Positions 21,245-34,000 of a DNA stretch of 64,000 nucleotides are shown here, piece by piece. The stretch lies in assembly GCA_002914805.1 (NCBI GenBank), contig JXTB01000023.1, positions 477,784 through 541,783 on the forward strand, written 5' to 3'. Within the stretch, counting starts at the first letter, position 1. Every line of letters starts with the position of its first letter. The position numbers and the translations under genes are program-made. The DNA comes from Parasponia andersonii (lineage: Eukaryota > Streptophyta > Magnoliopsida > Rosales > Cannabaceae). The notes beneath the pieces were generated by a model. The model saw only the letters and a program-made list of their open reading frames with translations, did not search any database and was not told the origin of the DNA.

Positions 21245-23438
21245 TATAAAAATCCGGATTTTGGAAAGATAATTTGGACATTTTACCAATTTTCTGGATA
21301 TAATATTGGGGGGATTAATTTGTAAAAATTTTGTGCAGAAGTACTAAATTACAATTTTTAGGGGACTAAATTGATAGAGATTTGAAATTTGGGGACTTAC
21401 GTATGTGCAATTTTTTAAAAAATTGCACAGGCCACGTGGCTTATTCACCCTCATTTCTCTTCTCTCTCTTCTCTTCCCCCCTTGACTCTCTCTCTCTCTC
21501 TCCTACGCACGCTCGGCTGAGAACTGAAGAAGTGCTGCCACCGTTTCTCGCCGTCGCCCAGCCATCGGAATCACCGGCGGACCTCGCCAGTACAACGCCG
21601 AGCTCATTGCCGGTCAAGGAGCCGCTGGAGAAGACCACCGGAGCCAGAGAAGACAAAGTCACCATTTCAGATTTTTGGCCGCCGGTGACGATTTCAGCCA
21701 CCATTCAACCTCCAACCGGTCCCGTTGGATTCGTCTCGTCGTAAGGATCATCAAAAATATATATCTCAACCCCATTTTGCCCGGATTGAAAGTTGCCATT
21801 TTTGAATATTTCGAGTTTAAGTTTGACTTTTTGATCTGGCTGTTGGATTATGTTTTTATTGTCATTTTTGGATTGTACTCGGAAAATGGAGAAGTTTGAT
21901 ATATATATATTGCCTATGTTTGGTAACCGGCATGGAAATCGAGAACAGACGGTCGAGATTTACCTCGTTTTGTATGCCACTAGTTTAGTGTGAGTCCGGA
22001 CCCGAATTGGACAAGTTATATGCCTAACCTAGCTATTTTGGGTGCTAGAAATTCAATGAAGAGGTCTTTTGGTGGAATTGAAGCTCGGTGAGAAGTTGTT
22101 TTTTCGCAAGACGATGATCGAGGGCTTGGAATTGGTTCCCGACCCTCCGGGCGATCGTCAACGACACTATGAGGATTTAATAGCGTGGTATTGCTATTTG
22201 AACGAGGTAAGGATTCAATTACCTCTGTTTTAAATAGTTTTCGAATAAAACTTACTTTCTGCAACATTGAGAACAAATGTGATCTCTAGACTATTTAAAT
22301 ATCTGTGATGGGAATTGGTTGTATGAGATATATACTGTATTGTTCTAGGAATTTTTTGAGTACATGTTATTTTGGGTATATTAAAAATAGGGCCGTTATG
22401 CTGCCCGTTTTTCTATAAAAATCTAGTATGCTGATTTTACTGAAAAACTAGAATATGATTATTTTCACACTTCAGTTCTGTACTGCACGTGTCATAGGAT
22501 CATACATGAGCACCGTGTTAGCATCGTGAGTTTACAGAGTGGCGCTGCATGCCCCACCGTCGGTGTAGAGTCCGTAAACCCACGCGGAGTTTTGTTACTT
22601 CTGATTATCTCCCTATTTGGCAGGCGTAGGCAATTCAGTTCCCCCTCTAGATTTGGTAGGCGACACATAGGTGTCCCCTTCGGGTATGGGCTTAGGTATC
22701 AGGGAGGTTGTTAGGCATACTTAGTGCCATCATCCTGGGTTTCCACATATGAGAGGATAAGAGCTCATGGGTATGGATTGATTTATGTCATGTGCATATA
22801 GATTGAATGGTTTTGATTATACTGCTTTTATATATATATATAGATTTCCGGTTTGTATTATATAAATATGTATGTTTTGGACTAAACTAACCATGTAAGA
22901 ATTCTGCATCACTAAAATATTTTCGATCAAGGTAATTGTTTTTCCTATTGGACAGTTTATGCTCACCACCTGCGGAAGTCACCCCCTACTTTCTTCCGCA
23001 GGTGGTGTCTAGTGCAATCTTGGTGATCAAGAGGAGTAAGAGGTTATCTTGATGGTAGTTCTTTATCTTGGTAATGCTCAAAGTGTGTTGTCGTGGTGTT
23101 TGGATTGTTTAGGTGTTTTTGTTAGCATTGAACCAAGATTACGATTTTCTATTTTGTCTGTGAACCTATGTATGCCATTTTGGGATTTGAGTTTCGTTGT
23201 GGATGATGATGTTGCTTGGAATTATATTTGATTTCACATTCTTCAATAATTATTCGATCTATGTTTAATGGTGTATACAAACTGTGGGAGTGGTTCACAG
23301 GATAAAATTCCAATTATTTTATTTAAATGGACCGTTTTGTATAAACTAGAACTTTTGATACTTTTCAAATAAATCAAGGAATTTCCCACCTTTATGAAAT
23401 TCCCCTTCTGCCACTGGCCCAAGTTTTGGGTCATGATA
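21245..23438 (+). repeat. Left LTR of element B
   Basis: This is 2194 bp. It begins TATAAAAATC (TG probably mutated to TA) and ends TCATGATA. It is homologous to 28257-30443. The ORF at 21382-21744 and its relatives in the other LTR are readings of a CT-rich transcribed leader, not a gene. Confidence 0.9.
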
Positions 23439-23446
23439 GAAATTTT

Positions 23447-23458
23447 TGGTATCAGAGC
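23447..23458 (+). other. Primer-binding site of element B
   Basis: TGGTATCAGAGC is complementary to the 3' end of initiator methionine tRNA, the usual primer of chromoviruses. It stands eight bases after the LTR. Confidence 0.9.
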
Positions 23459-23572
23459 TTTGAGTTTAACAACTCGGACATATCACTATTAAACTAAATT
23501 GAAGTTATTTTTATGACAAGCATGCATTATTATCTTACTAACAGTTTGGCATATTGTTTCAGACTAGTAAGG

Positions 23573-24724
23573 ATGCCTCTTAAAAGAGTTCCGAGGCACT
23601 AACCAGGTGCCGAAACTCCTCGTATGGATTTCACTCATCTGACCGAGGCAATGCAACAGGCATTCGTCCAGATGAGCAATCCAGACTATTAGCCTCCAGC
23701 TCCGAGAGAATGACAGTTGGATCAGGTTGATCATCTCCAATAGTTCATGCATCTCCAACTAGAGCAGTTTAATGATAGACCAGAAGCTCTCACGACAATT
23801 GCTTGGTTGTGTGAGATAGAGAGGTACTTTTGGGCCTTTGGTACTCCAGTTGAGTTTTGGGCCGTGCTTGTTGTTATCCATTTGACGGGAAGTGCCATTC
23901 GTTGGTGAGAAACAATGGAATGGATGCAAAATATAGTGGGCTTGACTTAGGAAGACTTTGAACGGATTTTTAAGGCCCAGTATGCCAATAAGGATCAGCA
24001 AGATGAAGTTGTGAACCAGTTTGAGACTTTGATTCAAGGTAACAGAACGGTGAATGAGTACCTAATAGAGTTCACTGAGTTGGCAAGTGTTACTCTTGGA
24101 CTGGGTACCAGTGAGAAGTACCGAGTTACCAAGTTTAGGAGTCGTCTGAATCAGAACATTTTCAACAGGATTGATACTCAGACCTTACGTACTCTTCCTG
24201 AGATTGCAGTGGCTGCCTAACGGGCAGAAGCCATCGAAGAAAGTTTGGATTCCAAGAGGAACCAGCGGAGAGGTAATGACAAGAAATCCACCAGAAGGAA
24301 CTAAGAGCTGTGATCAGCCTAAGGAACTCTGAACAATGGGAGCTCGAACAACAGTGGTTCTTCAGGGGGTGGCAGAGGCAGTCTATATAGAGGATATTTT
24401 GTTAGTGGCCAGCAGAGTCATTGGAAGAAGAAGTGTCCCAACCGTCTACAGAAATCTCCTCTTCTCAGGGAGGACTGCAGAGGAGCCAATCCGGTTCTGT
24501 TTCTTATTAGAACACTCAAGCGAGACTGCAACAGTCATAGGGTACTTCGCAGGCTTTTACTTCCCCTCAACCTTATCAGCATCAGTACCACCCTCAGTTT
24601 TACTCAGAACTTTCAGACTACTCAGGCCTCAGGGAGTCAGGGTGGGCGCGGATATGGCAGTAGTGGTTCAGGATCCAGCAGTAGCCGTCCTGGTCAGGGG
24701 AGAGGCAATAAAAGGAAAGGGAAG
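23573..24724 (+). pseudogene. gag of element B (defective)
   Basis: The first ATG after the primer site is at 23573 (MPLKRVPRH, then stop). The capsid region is recognisable through stops: a WLCEIERYFWAFG-like segment, GSAIRW, DFERIFKAQY, VNQFETLIQGNRTVNEYLIEF, and RFRSRLN-like sequence to about 24200. A Gly/Ser/Arg-rich stretch with a single CPNR knuckle remnant (about 24430-24450) follows. Stops replace Gln or Arg codons at several places (LT*EDF, AA*RAE, RW*ET), and a frame change precedes the knuckle. Gag forms the particle and binds RNA. This copy cannot encode it. Confidence 0.8.
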
Positions 24725-27700
24725 ATGACTGGCCAAGCCTATACTTTTACTGGGGCAGACGACACTCAAGATCGCATTGGCCGAGGTGTTGTTGACGGTA
24801 TGATCCTTCTTTTATACTCTTGGGCACATGTTTTGTTTGATACTGGTACATCCCATTCATTCATGTCCTTATTGTTTACTCAACTATTGGGGTTGGAATT
24901 TTCTGATTTAGATTATATATTGTCGTCGGGTACACCTTTGGGAGGAGTAGCCGATGTGTCTAGTGTGTGTAAGTCTTGTCAGATTGTGGTTGGTGATAGG
25001 AAGTTGTTTGCTGATTTGATTGTGTTACTGATAGGATAGTACGACGTAATACTCGGTATGGATTGATTGTCGAAATATCGAGCGGTTGTGGGCTATTATA
25101 CGAAGCGGGTGACTCTTTTTCCTAGTGATGGATATCCAATTATCTGTCAGGCTAGAATGAATCCGTTAAAGCCTTGTCCTATTCTGAAAGCATACTTAAG
25201 TGGGAGAAAGAAACTCGAGTGTTATGGGAACTTGTTTGTCATGGATGGCAAGGTAAGGACAGACGATCAAGACCCATGGATTCCGGTGGTGTCTGAGTAT
25301 TCGGAGGTATTTCCTGAAGACTTACCGGGGTTACCACCTGATAGGGAGATCGAGTTCTATATTGAACTAGTTCCTGGAGCTCAGTCAGTTTCTATTCTAG
25401 CCTATCACAAGGTACCTGCTGAGATAGAAGAATTAAGAGAACAGTTGGACGATTTACTTTCCAAGGGCTTTATTCGCAGTAACACTTCTCCCTGGGGTAC
25501 TTTTGTCTTGTTTGCGAAGAAAGCTGATGGTTCGTTGAGACTTTGTGTGGACTACAAAAAATTGAACCAGTTGACAGTGAAGAACAAATATCCTTTGCCA
25601 AGGATAGATGAGTTGTTTGATCAATTCGGTGGTACAAGGTTCTTCTCCAAAATCGATTTGAGATCCAGTTATCATCAGTTGAAGATAAGAAAGGATGATA
25701 TACCTAAGACAGTATTCAGAATCCGATATGTTCACTTTGAGTTTCTGGTGATGCCATTTGGTTTAACGAATGCACCTGTAGCCTTTATGGATCTCATGAA
25801 TCGGATTTCAAACCGTTTTTGGATCATTTTGTGGTTGTGTTTATCAATGACATCCTGGTGTATTACAAGACTCGAGAAGAGCATGCCGAACATCTGGGGA
25901 TAGTACTTAAGACCTTGAGAGATCATTGGTTGTATACTAAGAAATCGAAGTGTGACTTTTGGATATCAGAAATGAAGTTCTTGGGCCATGTGATTTCTCA
26001 CGGAGGTATTTCAGTCGATCTTGCTAAGATCGAAGCTGTCTTGGAGTGGGAAAAAAAGAGAAATATGACGGATGTACGTAGTTTCCTTAGTTTGGCTGGC
26101 AACTACCACCGTTTTGTGCAAGATTTCTCGAGAATTGCTTTGCCTTTGACGAAGTTGACCAGGTTAGATGTTAAGTTTGTTTGGGATCACAAAAGTGAAG
26201 AAGTTTTTGTCAGGTTGGAGCAGAGTTTGACCACTGCACCTGTTCTTACTGTTCCTGACAGTAACGAGCCTTATGTGGTATATACCGATGCTTCGAAGAT
26301 GGGTTTGGGATGTGTCTTAATGCAGAATGGTCGAGTTATGGCTTATGCTTCTCGCCAGTTGAAGCCACATGAAAGGAACTATCCCACCCATGATCTAGAA
26401 CTTGCAGCAGTGATCTTTGCATTGAAGATTTGGCGATGTTAATTGTATGGTATGAAGTTCGACATATTCTCTGATCATAAGAGTTTGAAGTATCTTTTTA
26501 CCCAGAAGGATTTGAATTTGAGATAGCAAAAATGGGTTAAGTATATGGAGGATTATGACTTCGACCTACAGTATCGTCCTTGTAAGGCTAATGTTGTAGC
26601 TGATGCATTGAGTAGAAAACCTCATGGTGCACTAGCTACACTGGTATTTGAAGATTAGAGGAACTCAGTTGCGATTGGTGACTACAACTTGCAGTATTTC
26701 GAGAATGAAGAAGTTGCTTGCCTGAGTAACATTGTAATATCACGATCTCTTCTCAAGACTGTCCAACAGAGTCAGTGGCAAGACAGGGAGTTGAAGACAA
26801 TCTGGAACCGACTTCAAAATGGTCAATAGTTAAATGGTTGGAGCACTAATAGAGAAGTGTTTTTGCTTTTCAGTAGGAAGTTGGTTGTAGCTAATGACCC
26901 TAATCTTCGGAAAACTATTCTAACAGAGGCTCACAAATCAAGGTTCGTAGTACATCCAGGTAGTACCAAAATATATCGAGACTTGAAGCGGCAATATTGG
27001 TGGAAAGGTATGAAGAAGGAGGTAGCTACCTTTGTGGCTAAGTGTTTGACTTGTCAGCAAGTCAAGCCTGAACACCAGAGGCCAGCTGGATTACTTCAGC
27101 CATTGCCAATTCTGGAATGGAAGTGGGACAAGATCACGATGGACTTTGTGACCCATTTGCCAAAGACCTTGAGGAAGAATGATACAGTTTGGGTGGAAGT
27201 CGATCGGTTGATGAAGAGTACTCACTTTATACCGATCCAAATGGACTACTCACTTACTAAGCTCAGTAGACTGTATATGGAGAACATAATACGTTTACAT
27301 GGTATACCTTTAAGCATAGTATCTGACAGAGATCCAAGGTTTACTTCTAAGTTTTGGAGAGCCCTGCAGAAAGCGTTTGGTACGCAGTTGGATATCAGTA
27401 CAGCTCACCATCCTGAGACAGACGATCAGTCTGAAAGGATCATTCAGATTCTTGAGGACATGATAAGTTGTTGCATACTGGATTTTGGTGGGAATTGGGA
27501 TGATCATCTTCCTTTGGTGGAATTTGCTTACGATAGCAGTTACCAGACTAGTATGGGTATGGCTCTATATAAGGTGTTATATGGGAAGTCGTGTAGATCG
27601 CTTTTGTGTTGGGTAGAAACCGAAGAGCGTGTTACTCTTGGACCTAAGTTAATTGAAGAGACTACTGAGAAAATCAAGAGTATCCAAGAGAGACTCAAGG

Positions 27701-28190
27701 AGATTCAAAGTCGTCAGAAGCTTTATGCTGACCTGAAGAGGCGTGAGGTAGAGTGCGATACTGATGATTCCATATTCTTGAAAGTGACTCCAATGTGAGG
27801 TATGACAAGATTTGGAGATAAGGGTAAGCTTGCTCCAAGGTATATTGGTCCCTTTGAGATCATTGAGAGAATTGGACCAGTGGAGTATCATTGAATCTAC
27901 TTACATAGTTGGGTCAGGTGCATAATGTTTTTCACATGTCGATGTTGAAGAAGTACACGTCAGACCCATCTCATGTTGTTCAGTACATGCATGTACCGAT
28001 CCAAGAAGATGTGTCCTATAAAAAGCAACCTGTTCGTTTATTGGCTAGAGAGTTGAAGGTGCTTCGTAATAGAGAGATTCCTCTTACCAAGGTACTTTGG
28101 GAATATCACAAAGAAGATGAGGCTATTGAGAACTCAAGACGGAGATGTACGAGAAGTACCCTAATTTGTTTGACCTTCAGTCAGAAGTTA
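24725..28190 (+). pseudogene. pol of element B: protease, RT, RNase H, integrase, chromodomain (defective)
   Basis: Protease: LFDTGTSHSF near 24835. RT: from about 25290 ([17 protein letters not shown]), with [26 protein letters not shown] and [10 protein letters not shown] frameshift lies near 25812-25820. The catalytic box reads FINDILVYY (25840-25866), so one of the two essential Asp is Asn (codon 25846-25848). RNase [14 protein letters not shown] (26280) to VADALSRKP. Integrase: HPGSTKIYRDL with CLTCQQVK zinc site, ITMDFV, SDRDPRF and QSERIIQILED (26940-27460), so the DDE residues are visible. After a frame change near 27800, RYIGPFEIIERIG and the chromodomain (about 28010-28130) follow. 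The chromodomain is thought to direct integration to heterochromatin. Multiple stops, mostly C-to-T type, inactivate it. Confidence 0.88.
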
Positions 28191-28239
28191 TATTGTGATG
28201 TAAATCTTGACTTGTACTTTGAATTTCGGGACGAAATTC

Positions 28240-28256
28240 TTTTAAGGAGGGGAGAA
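28240..28256 (+). other. Polypurine tract of element B
   Basis: AAGGAGGGGAGAA abuts the right LTR, the standard plus-strand primer position. Confidence 0.85.
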
Positions 28257-30443
28257 TATAAAAATCTTGATTTTGGGAGGGCAATTTGGACATTTTACCA
28301 AATTTTCGGATATAATATTGGGGGGATTAATTTACAAAGGTTTTGTGCAGAAGGACTAAATTGTAATTTTGGGGACTAAATTGATAGAGATTTGAAATTT
28401 GGGGACTTAGGTGAAATTTTTGAAAAAATTGCACAGCGAACACAAGACAGGCCACGCGGCTTGTTCACCCTCATTTCTCTTCTCTCTCTCCTCCTCCCCC
28501 NNNNNNNCTCTTTCTCTCTTTCCCCTGCACACGCTCGGCCGAGAACTGAGGAAGGGCTGCCACCACTTCTCGCCATCGCCTAGTTGTGGGAATCACTGGC
28601 AGAACTCGCCAGCACTGCGCTGAGCTCGCTGCCGACTTCCAGAAGCTGCCGGAGAGGACTACCGAAGCCAGAGAAGACAAAGTCACCACTTCAGATTTTT
28701 GGCCACCAGCGACGATTCCGGCCACCATTCGACCTCCAACTGGTCCCGTTGAATTCGTTTCATCGTAAGAATCATCCAGGTATATATATATCTCAACCCT
28801 ATTTTACTCGGATTGAAAGTTTCCATTTTTAGGTATTTCGAGTTAAGTTTGACTTTTTGATCCGGCCGTTGGATTATATTTTTGTTGTCATTTTTGGATT
28901 GTACTTGGAAAATGGAGAAGTTTGATATATATTACCTATGTTTGGTAACCGGCACGGAAATCGAGATTGGACAGTCGAGATTTACCTCATTTTGCATACC
29001 ACCGGTCCGGTGTGTGCCCGGACCTGAATTGGACAAGTTATATGTCTAACCTAGCTATTTTGGGTGCTAAGAATTCAGTGAAGAGGTTTATTTATGGAAT
29101 TGAAGTTCCGGTGAGTAGTTGGTTTTTCGCAAGAGGACGATCGAGGGCTTGGAATTAGTTCCTGACCCTCCGGGCGATCGTCAACGATACCTTGAGGATT
29201 CAATAGTGTAGTATTACTATTCGAGCGAGGTAAGGATTCAATTACCTCTGTTTTAAATAGTTTTCGAATAAAACTTACTTTCTGCAACATATGAGAACAA
29301 ATGTGATTTCTAGATTATTTAAATATCTGTGATGGGAATTGGTTATATGAGATATATACTGTATTGCTCTAGGAATTTTTTGAGTACAGGTTATTTTAGG
29401 TATATTAAAAGTAAGGCCGTTATGCTGCCCGTTTTTCTATAAAAACCTAGTCTGTTGATTTTACTGAAAAACCAGAGCATGATTATTTTCACACTTCAGT
29501 TGTGCATTGCATGTGTCATAGGATCATACATGAGCACCGTGTTAGCATCGTGGATTTATAGAGTGGTGCTGCATGCTCCACCTTCGGTGTAAAGTCCATA
29601 AACATGCGCGGGGTTTTGTTATTTCTGATTACCTCCCTATTTGGCAGGCGTAGGTAATTCGGTTGCCCCTCTAGATTTAGTAGGCGACACATGATTGTCC
29701 TCTCTGGTATGGGCTTAGGTATCAGGGAGGTTGTTAGGCATACTTAGTGCCATCATCATGGGTTTCCACTGATAAGAGGATAAGAGCTCATGTATATGAG
29801 TTGATTTATATCATGTGCATATGAATTGAATGGTTTTGATTACACTGCTTTTATATATATGGATTTCCAGTTTAGATTATACAAATATGTATGTTTTGGA
29901 CTAAACTAACCATGCAGGAATTCTCCATCACTAAAATGTTTTCAATCGAGGTAATTATTTTTCCTATTGGGCATTTTATGCTCACTCCCCCTGCCTTCTT
30001 CCTCAGGTGGTGTCTAATGTGATCTCGGTGATCAAGATTAGTAAGAGGTCATCTTGACGGAAGTTCGTTATCTTGGTAATGCTCAGAGTGTGTTGTCGTA
30101 GTGTTTGGATTATTTAGGTGTTTTTGTTAGTATTGAACCAAGATTACTACTTTCTATTTTGTCTGTGAACCTATGTATGCCATTCTAGGATTTGAGTTTC
30201 GTTGTGGATGATAATGTTGCTTGGAATTATATTTGATTTTGCGTTCTTCAATAATTATTCGATCTATGTTTATTGGTGTATACGAACTATGGGAGTGGTT
30301 CACGAGATGAAATTCTAATTATTTTATTTAAATAGACCGTTTTATAAAAACTAGAACTTTAGACACTTTTCAAATAAATCAAAGAGTAACCCACCTTTGT
30401 GAAATTCCCCTTCTACCACTGTCCCGAGTTTTGGTTCGTGACA
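28257..30443 (+). repeat. Right LTR of element B, with a 7-base N gap
   Basis: This is 2187 bp and homologous to 21245-23438, starting TATAAAAATC and ending GTGACA. Bases 28501-28507 are N within a CT-rich stretch that is continuous in the left LTR, so the gap is probably a low-complexity sequencing problem. Confidence 0.9.
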
Positions 30444-31200
30444 ATTGATCACTTAATTATATCAATTTTCTGATGAGTTATCATCTTTATCTCTCTTACA
30501 CCAAGGCCCGGCTTGTTTAGTATATTTTCTGATTTTCTATTTGATTCGAAGTTTTGATTTTACTCATATTATACACTTAAAGTTTATATATATTTTCTAT
30601 TAATCATAGATTATAAAATAGATTTAAATAATACGTGTTTATTATATAGCTCTACGTTCTTAACGCAAGATTATTAACGCTTTTAAATAATTTTATTCAC
30701 GAAAAATTTCAAGTCTATAAATATTTATTTACATAATTTGACATATTTGGATTTGGATTCACATTTACTTTGGTTTTGTGAGATAAGATTCTTATAACTA
30801 TATATTTTTATGTCTATATTGTCTTCGTTTGGTATATTATGGAATTTATACTAGATATATATGAATATATATAGATATATTATCTGATATGTTATGGCTG
30901 ATTGATAGTTTTATGGTAATAACTTTATTAATAAGATTGTTGATTAATAAATGCGTTTCAACTTTTTTAAGTATATGTAATATTTCCGATAAAAAGGTAT
31001 ATTTATCAAAATGTATTTATAATTTTAGATTCAATTAGCATATTATAGGAGGCAACAATTTTATTGTTACACGTTAAATTGCTTTTCAAATAAAATTTGC
31101 ATTTGACTTTCATCCAATGAATTTTGATTTCTCGTATATACGCATTGTTAACTCCATAAAATTGGAGTCATCTAGTGCTACTATGCCTTAAGTTTTGCTA
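30444..31200 (+). other. Internal segment of element A between nested elements
   Basis: This AT-rich sequence continues element A directly from the base after its primer site (ttgat|cacttaattat). No ORF longer than 60 residues and no motif is seen. Confidence 0.5.
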
Positions 31201-32769
31201 TGTTCTTATTTGAATTAAGTTATTTCAAGTGTTTTTCTTGTTATTTTGATGTTTTATTTGTTTATGTTGACAAAAAAATGAAACAAAGGTGTTTGATGCA
31301 AAATGAGATGAATTTGTGCCTCGCAAATAGGTTTTTCAAACCATTGAGATCGAAGCCGAATTCGATATGGTCGTAACGCAATAAAAATGAGGCAAATCGA
31401 AGATAAAATGAAGAAATGAAGTATTCGGGAAACTGCGACATCAAACCAGTAGAAAAGTGATACTATAACGCCAACTCTTAGATAGTTTTGGCGCTGCAGT
31501 ACTACCGTCTGTATCTTAGGTCAATAATTGATGGTCGAGATCAACTTTTTGATGAATAAAATGTCCAGATTCAGTCTGCCTTAAGTTTGCATGAGCCACC
31601 TCTTTAAAACCCTATCTTTGGGGTTGAAAGAGGCATGTTGGGATAGAAAGAAAAAGAGAGATGTAGCTATAGAAGCAGAAGAAGAAGAAGAAGAAATATT
31701 CTGATCTTCCATTTCGAAGAAATATTCTGATCTTCCATTTCTTGATTTCTTCCATAACATCAATACTACCCTTTGTTCATACTATCTTCTATTTATTTTC
31801 TTGTGAGTTTTTCTTTATATTTTCTATATTTAGAGAGTGATATTGTTGAGAGCAATTCTTTGAGGAAGGATTCAAGAAAGCATGAATCAAGTTTGGAAAA
31901 AGGAGATTGACTATCTCTATGAACACTTTTATGCTCTTCAGAGAGAGGGAATTCTAAAACTCTTTTCCCTTTGATATATATATTTTTGATTCTATTGTAT
32001 TAAAATACTATTGTTCTCAATTTATATTATGAGTTAAATATTTCTTTATCTAGTTTTACTATGTGAACCAACCTAGTATCTTGTGTTTGTTTATTTCTTT
32101 TCTCTTTCATTAATCAAATCTATTATTGAGTTATTTATTTTACCTTATGCTTATTGCTTATATTTAATTGATTACTAAATAGATTTTTGAGTGAAATTTC
32201 TATGAACTTGGAAGAGGAAATAGAAATTTGGATTTAGGTAAAACAATATAAGATTACCTAATTTAGGGTAAGTTTGCATAGAATAGGAATATACCTATGT
32301 GACTTGTGCAACCTCTTTAAGAATTACTAAATTTAATGAATCTAGTCAATTCATGTTAAAAGTAATATATTATCTTATCTAGATGTTTTCACTTATATCT
32401 TGAAAAGGAGTATGTGAATATATTCGAATTCTCAGTTGACAACTCTAATGAATTAATTAATTTAAGAGGGAAATTAAAAGATTATGTGTTTAAAGGATGG
32501 TTAGAAAATTTGTAAACCTAGAAATTTTTCTTATTGCTTGCTTACATTTATTTTGTATGATAGTATTGTTTCTTTTGTTTTATTTCTTTAAAATCTATAT
32601 TTCAGTTATTTGGATAAAGTTAGGACTGATCTATGTTAATACTTAGCTTAGACTTAGTAATCAATACTTAAAGGCTCGACAATCTTAACTCCTTAATCTA
32701 TATTACTTGTAACTATGTACACTTGTACAGGAATGTGTGAGTATAATTTATAGTTGCACAGTCCAATCA
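31201..32769 (+). repeat. Left LTR of element C
   Basis: This is about 1569 bp, with a (GAA)n patch at 31676-31695. It ends GTCCAATCA just before the primer site. It is homologous to the right LTR at 35466-37007. Confidence 0.75.
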
Positions 32770-32775
32770 ACAAGT

Positions 32776-32800
32776 TTTTAGTATCGTTACAAGGGATTGA
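32776..32800 (+). other. Primer-binding site of element C
   Basis: TTTTTAGTATCGTTACAAGG lies just after the LTR. The match to TTTGGCGCCGTTGCCGGGG is inferred, with several G-to-A or C-to-T type differences. Confidence 0.5.
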
Positions 32801-32894
32801 AATACTAATTTATGTTAATATTAATACCAATCAATTTTAGTTTTAATTCAGAATTTTCATTTATTTATTTAATTTTTATTTTAGGTACTTGTCA

Positions 32895-34000
32895 ATGGCA
32901 CACTGTGGTTATTATAGAGGTGAAGACATGATGGACATCCATTAATAATGACATGAATCTCTAATGGCTTTGAACACTCAATTGAGTGAATTGAATAAAA
33001 AATTAGAAATTATAGAGTTAACTGCCCAAGTGAGTGAATTGACAAAGAGAATTGATGTCTTGAGCGCACAAGCTTCCCGAATACTCTTTTTAAATTACCA
33101 ATTATGTGGAGAAAGTCACCCAAGGGAAGGATGGCCATACAACTTGGAACAGGTATACTTTATTGCTAATGGCCATATGCAACAAAGCTACTCGCACTCA
33201 AATTTCTATAATCTAAGTTGGGAGGAATACCATGATTACTTTTGATGCAACAATCAAGGCTTATCCCCAAATTTCCACAACGAGCCTATGTTCACATCAG
33301 AGTTTCTCATCAACCACCTATACAAGAAAAGAAGACATCATTGAAGGAAGTGCTTGAGTACTACATAAGAAGGATGGATGTATACCTCTCCAAGCAAGAG
33401 GAAAAACCATCCTTAGATGATATGATGATATAACAAATGCAAAGAATAGATGCTTTTCTCCTAGAGCAAGAGGCCTCAGTCTGAAATATTGAATATTAAG
33501 TAGGTCATCTTGCTACAATCATCAGCCATCTCGAAGACACCCATCATAGTAACATTGACTCAACTTTGGAGAAGAAATATTGTACCACTACAACTTGTAG
33601 TAGTTTGTATGATGATTAGTCGATATTTGAGCTTCAAGAAAAGAAGGAAAATGGGAGAAATACCACCATATAAAGTGATATAGAGTAATATGTGAATATC
33701 AATATGACATTCTTTGAAGAAATTCTAATCCCAAGGCCACCATTGATGAGAAAGCTTCGAATTGAAGACTTTGTAGAGGAATTTTCTTGTCTATAACTAC
33801 TAAATTAATAATTTCTAACAAGTGGGCCTTTGATAACTCATTATCACCATTTTTTCTCTCCCAAATATGAATTTAAGGTATTTTATTCTCAAGATAGAAG
33901 CCCAAAAGATTATATTCATACATTAGGATAGTCAATTAATGATATAAAAGGTAAACCTTATTTGGTCTCAACTTGAGGATGAGCCATAAGTAAAAGGCAA
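32895..34000 (+). pseudogene. gag-related remnant of element C
   Basis: Reading from ATG at 32895 gives MAHCGYYRGEDMMDIH, then stops. At 32964 a 93-residue ORF begins MALNTQLSELNKKLEI. It has a coiled N-terminal part and then CGESHPREGWPYNLEQVYFI and NLSWEE, which resemble the C..C....C / EQV.YV..NF / PGWR.HPNFSW region of Athila/Tat gag. A second ORF (33242-33433) and the following frame (RIDAFLLEQEAS, VGHLATIISHLED) match the gag tail of the same group. Several stops and frame changes separate these parts, and no catalytic domain follows. It is the nucleocapsid end of a gag protein, no longer translatable in one piece. Confidence 0.55.

Larger units (their letters stand above)
21245..30443 (+). 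mobile_element. Ty3/gypsy chromovirus (Tekay/Del type), element B
   Basis: This is a full-length element with 2.2-kb LTRs (21245-23438 and 28257-30443). It has a perfect initiator-Met-type primer site TGGTATCAGAGC (23447-23458), a gag-pol region and the purine tract AAGGAGGGGAGAA before the right LTR. Flanking pentamers are GTTGA (21240-21244) and ATTGA (30444-30448). Domain order gag, protease, RT, RNase H, integrase and a C-terminal chromodomain identifies a chromovirus. The PVRLLARELKVLRNREIP motif and long LTRs point to Tekay/Del. Stops and a frameshift make it defective. It is inserted into element A. Confidence 0.92.

Noticed and set aside
21382-21744. 120-residue ORF in the left LTR of element B, with a relative in the right LTR
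   Set aside because: It lies within the LTR, is disrupted between the two LTRs, and reads a CT-rich leader.
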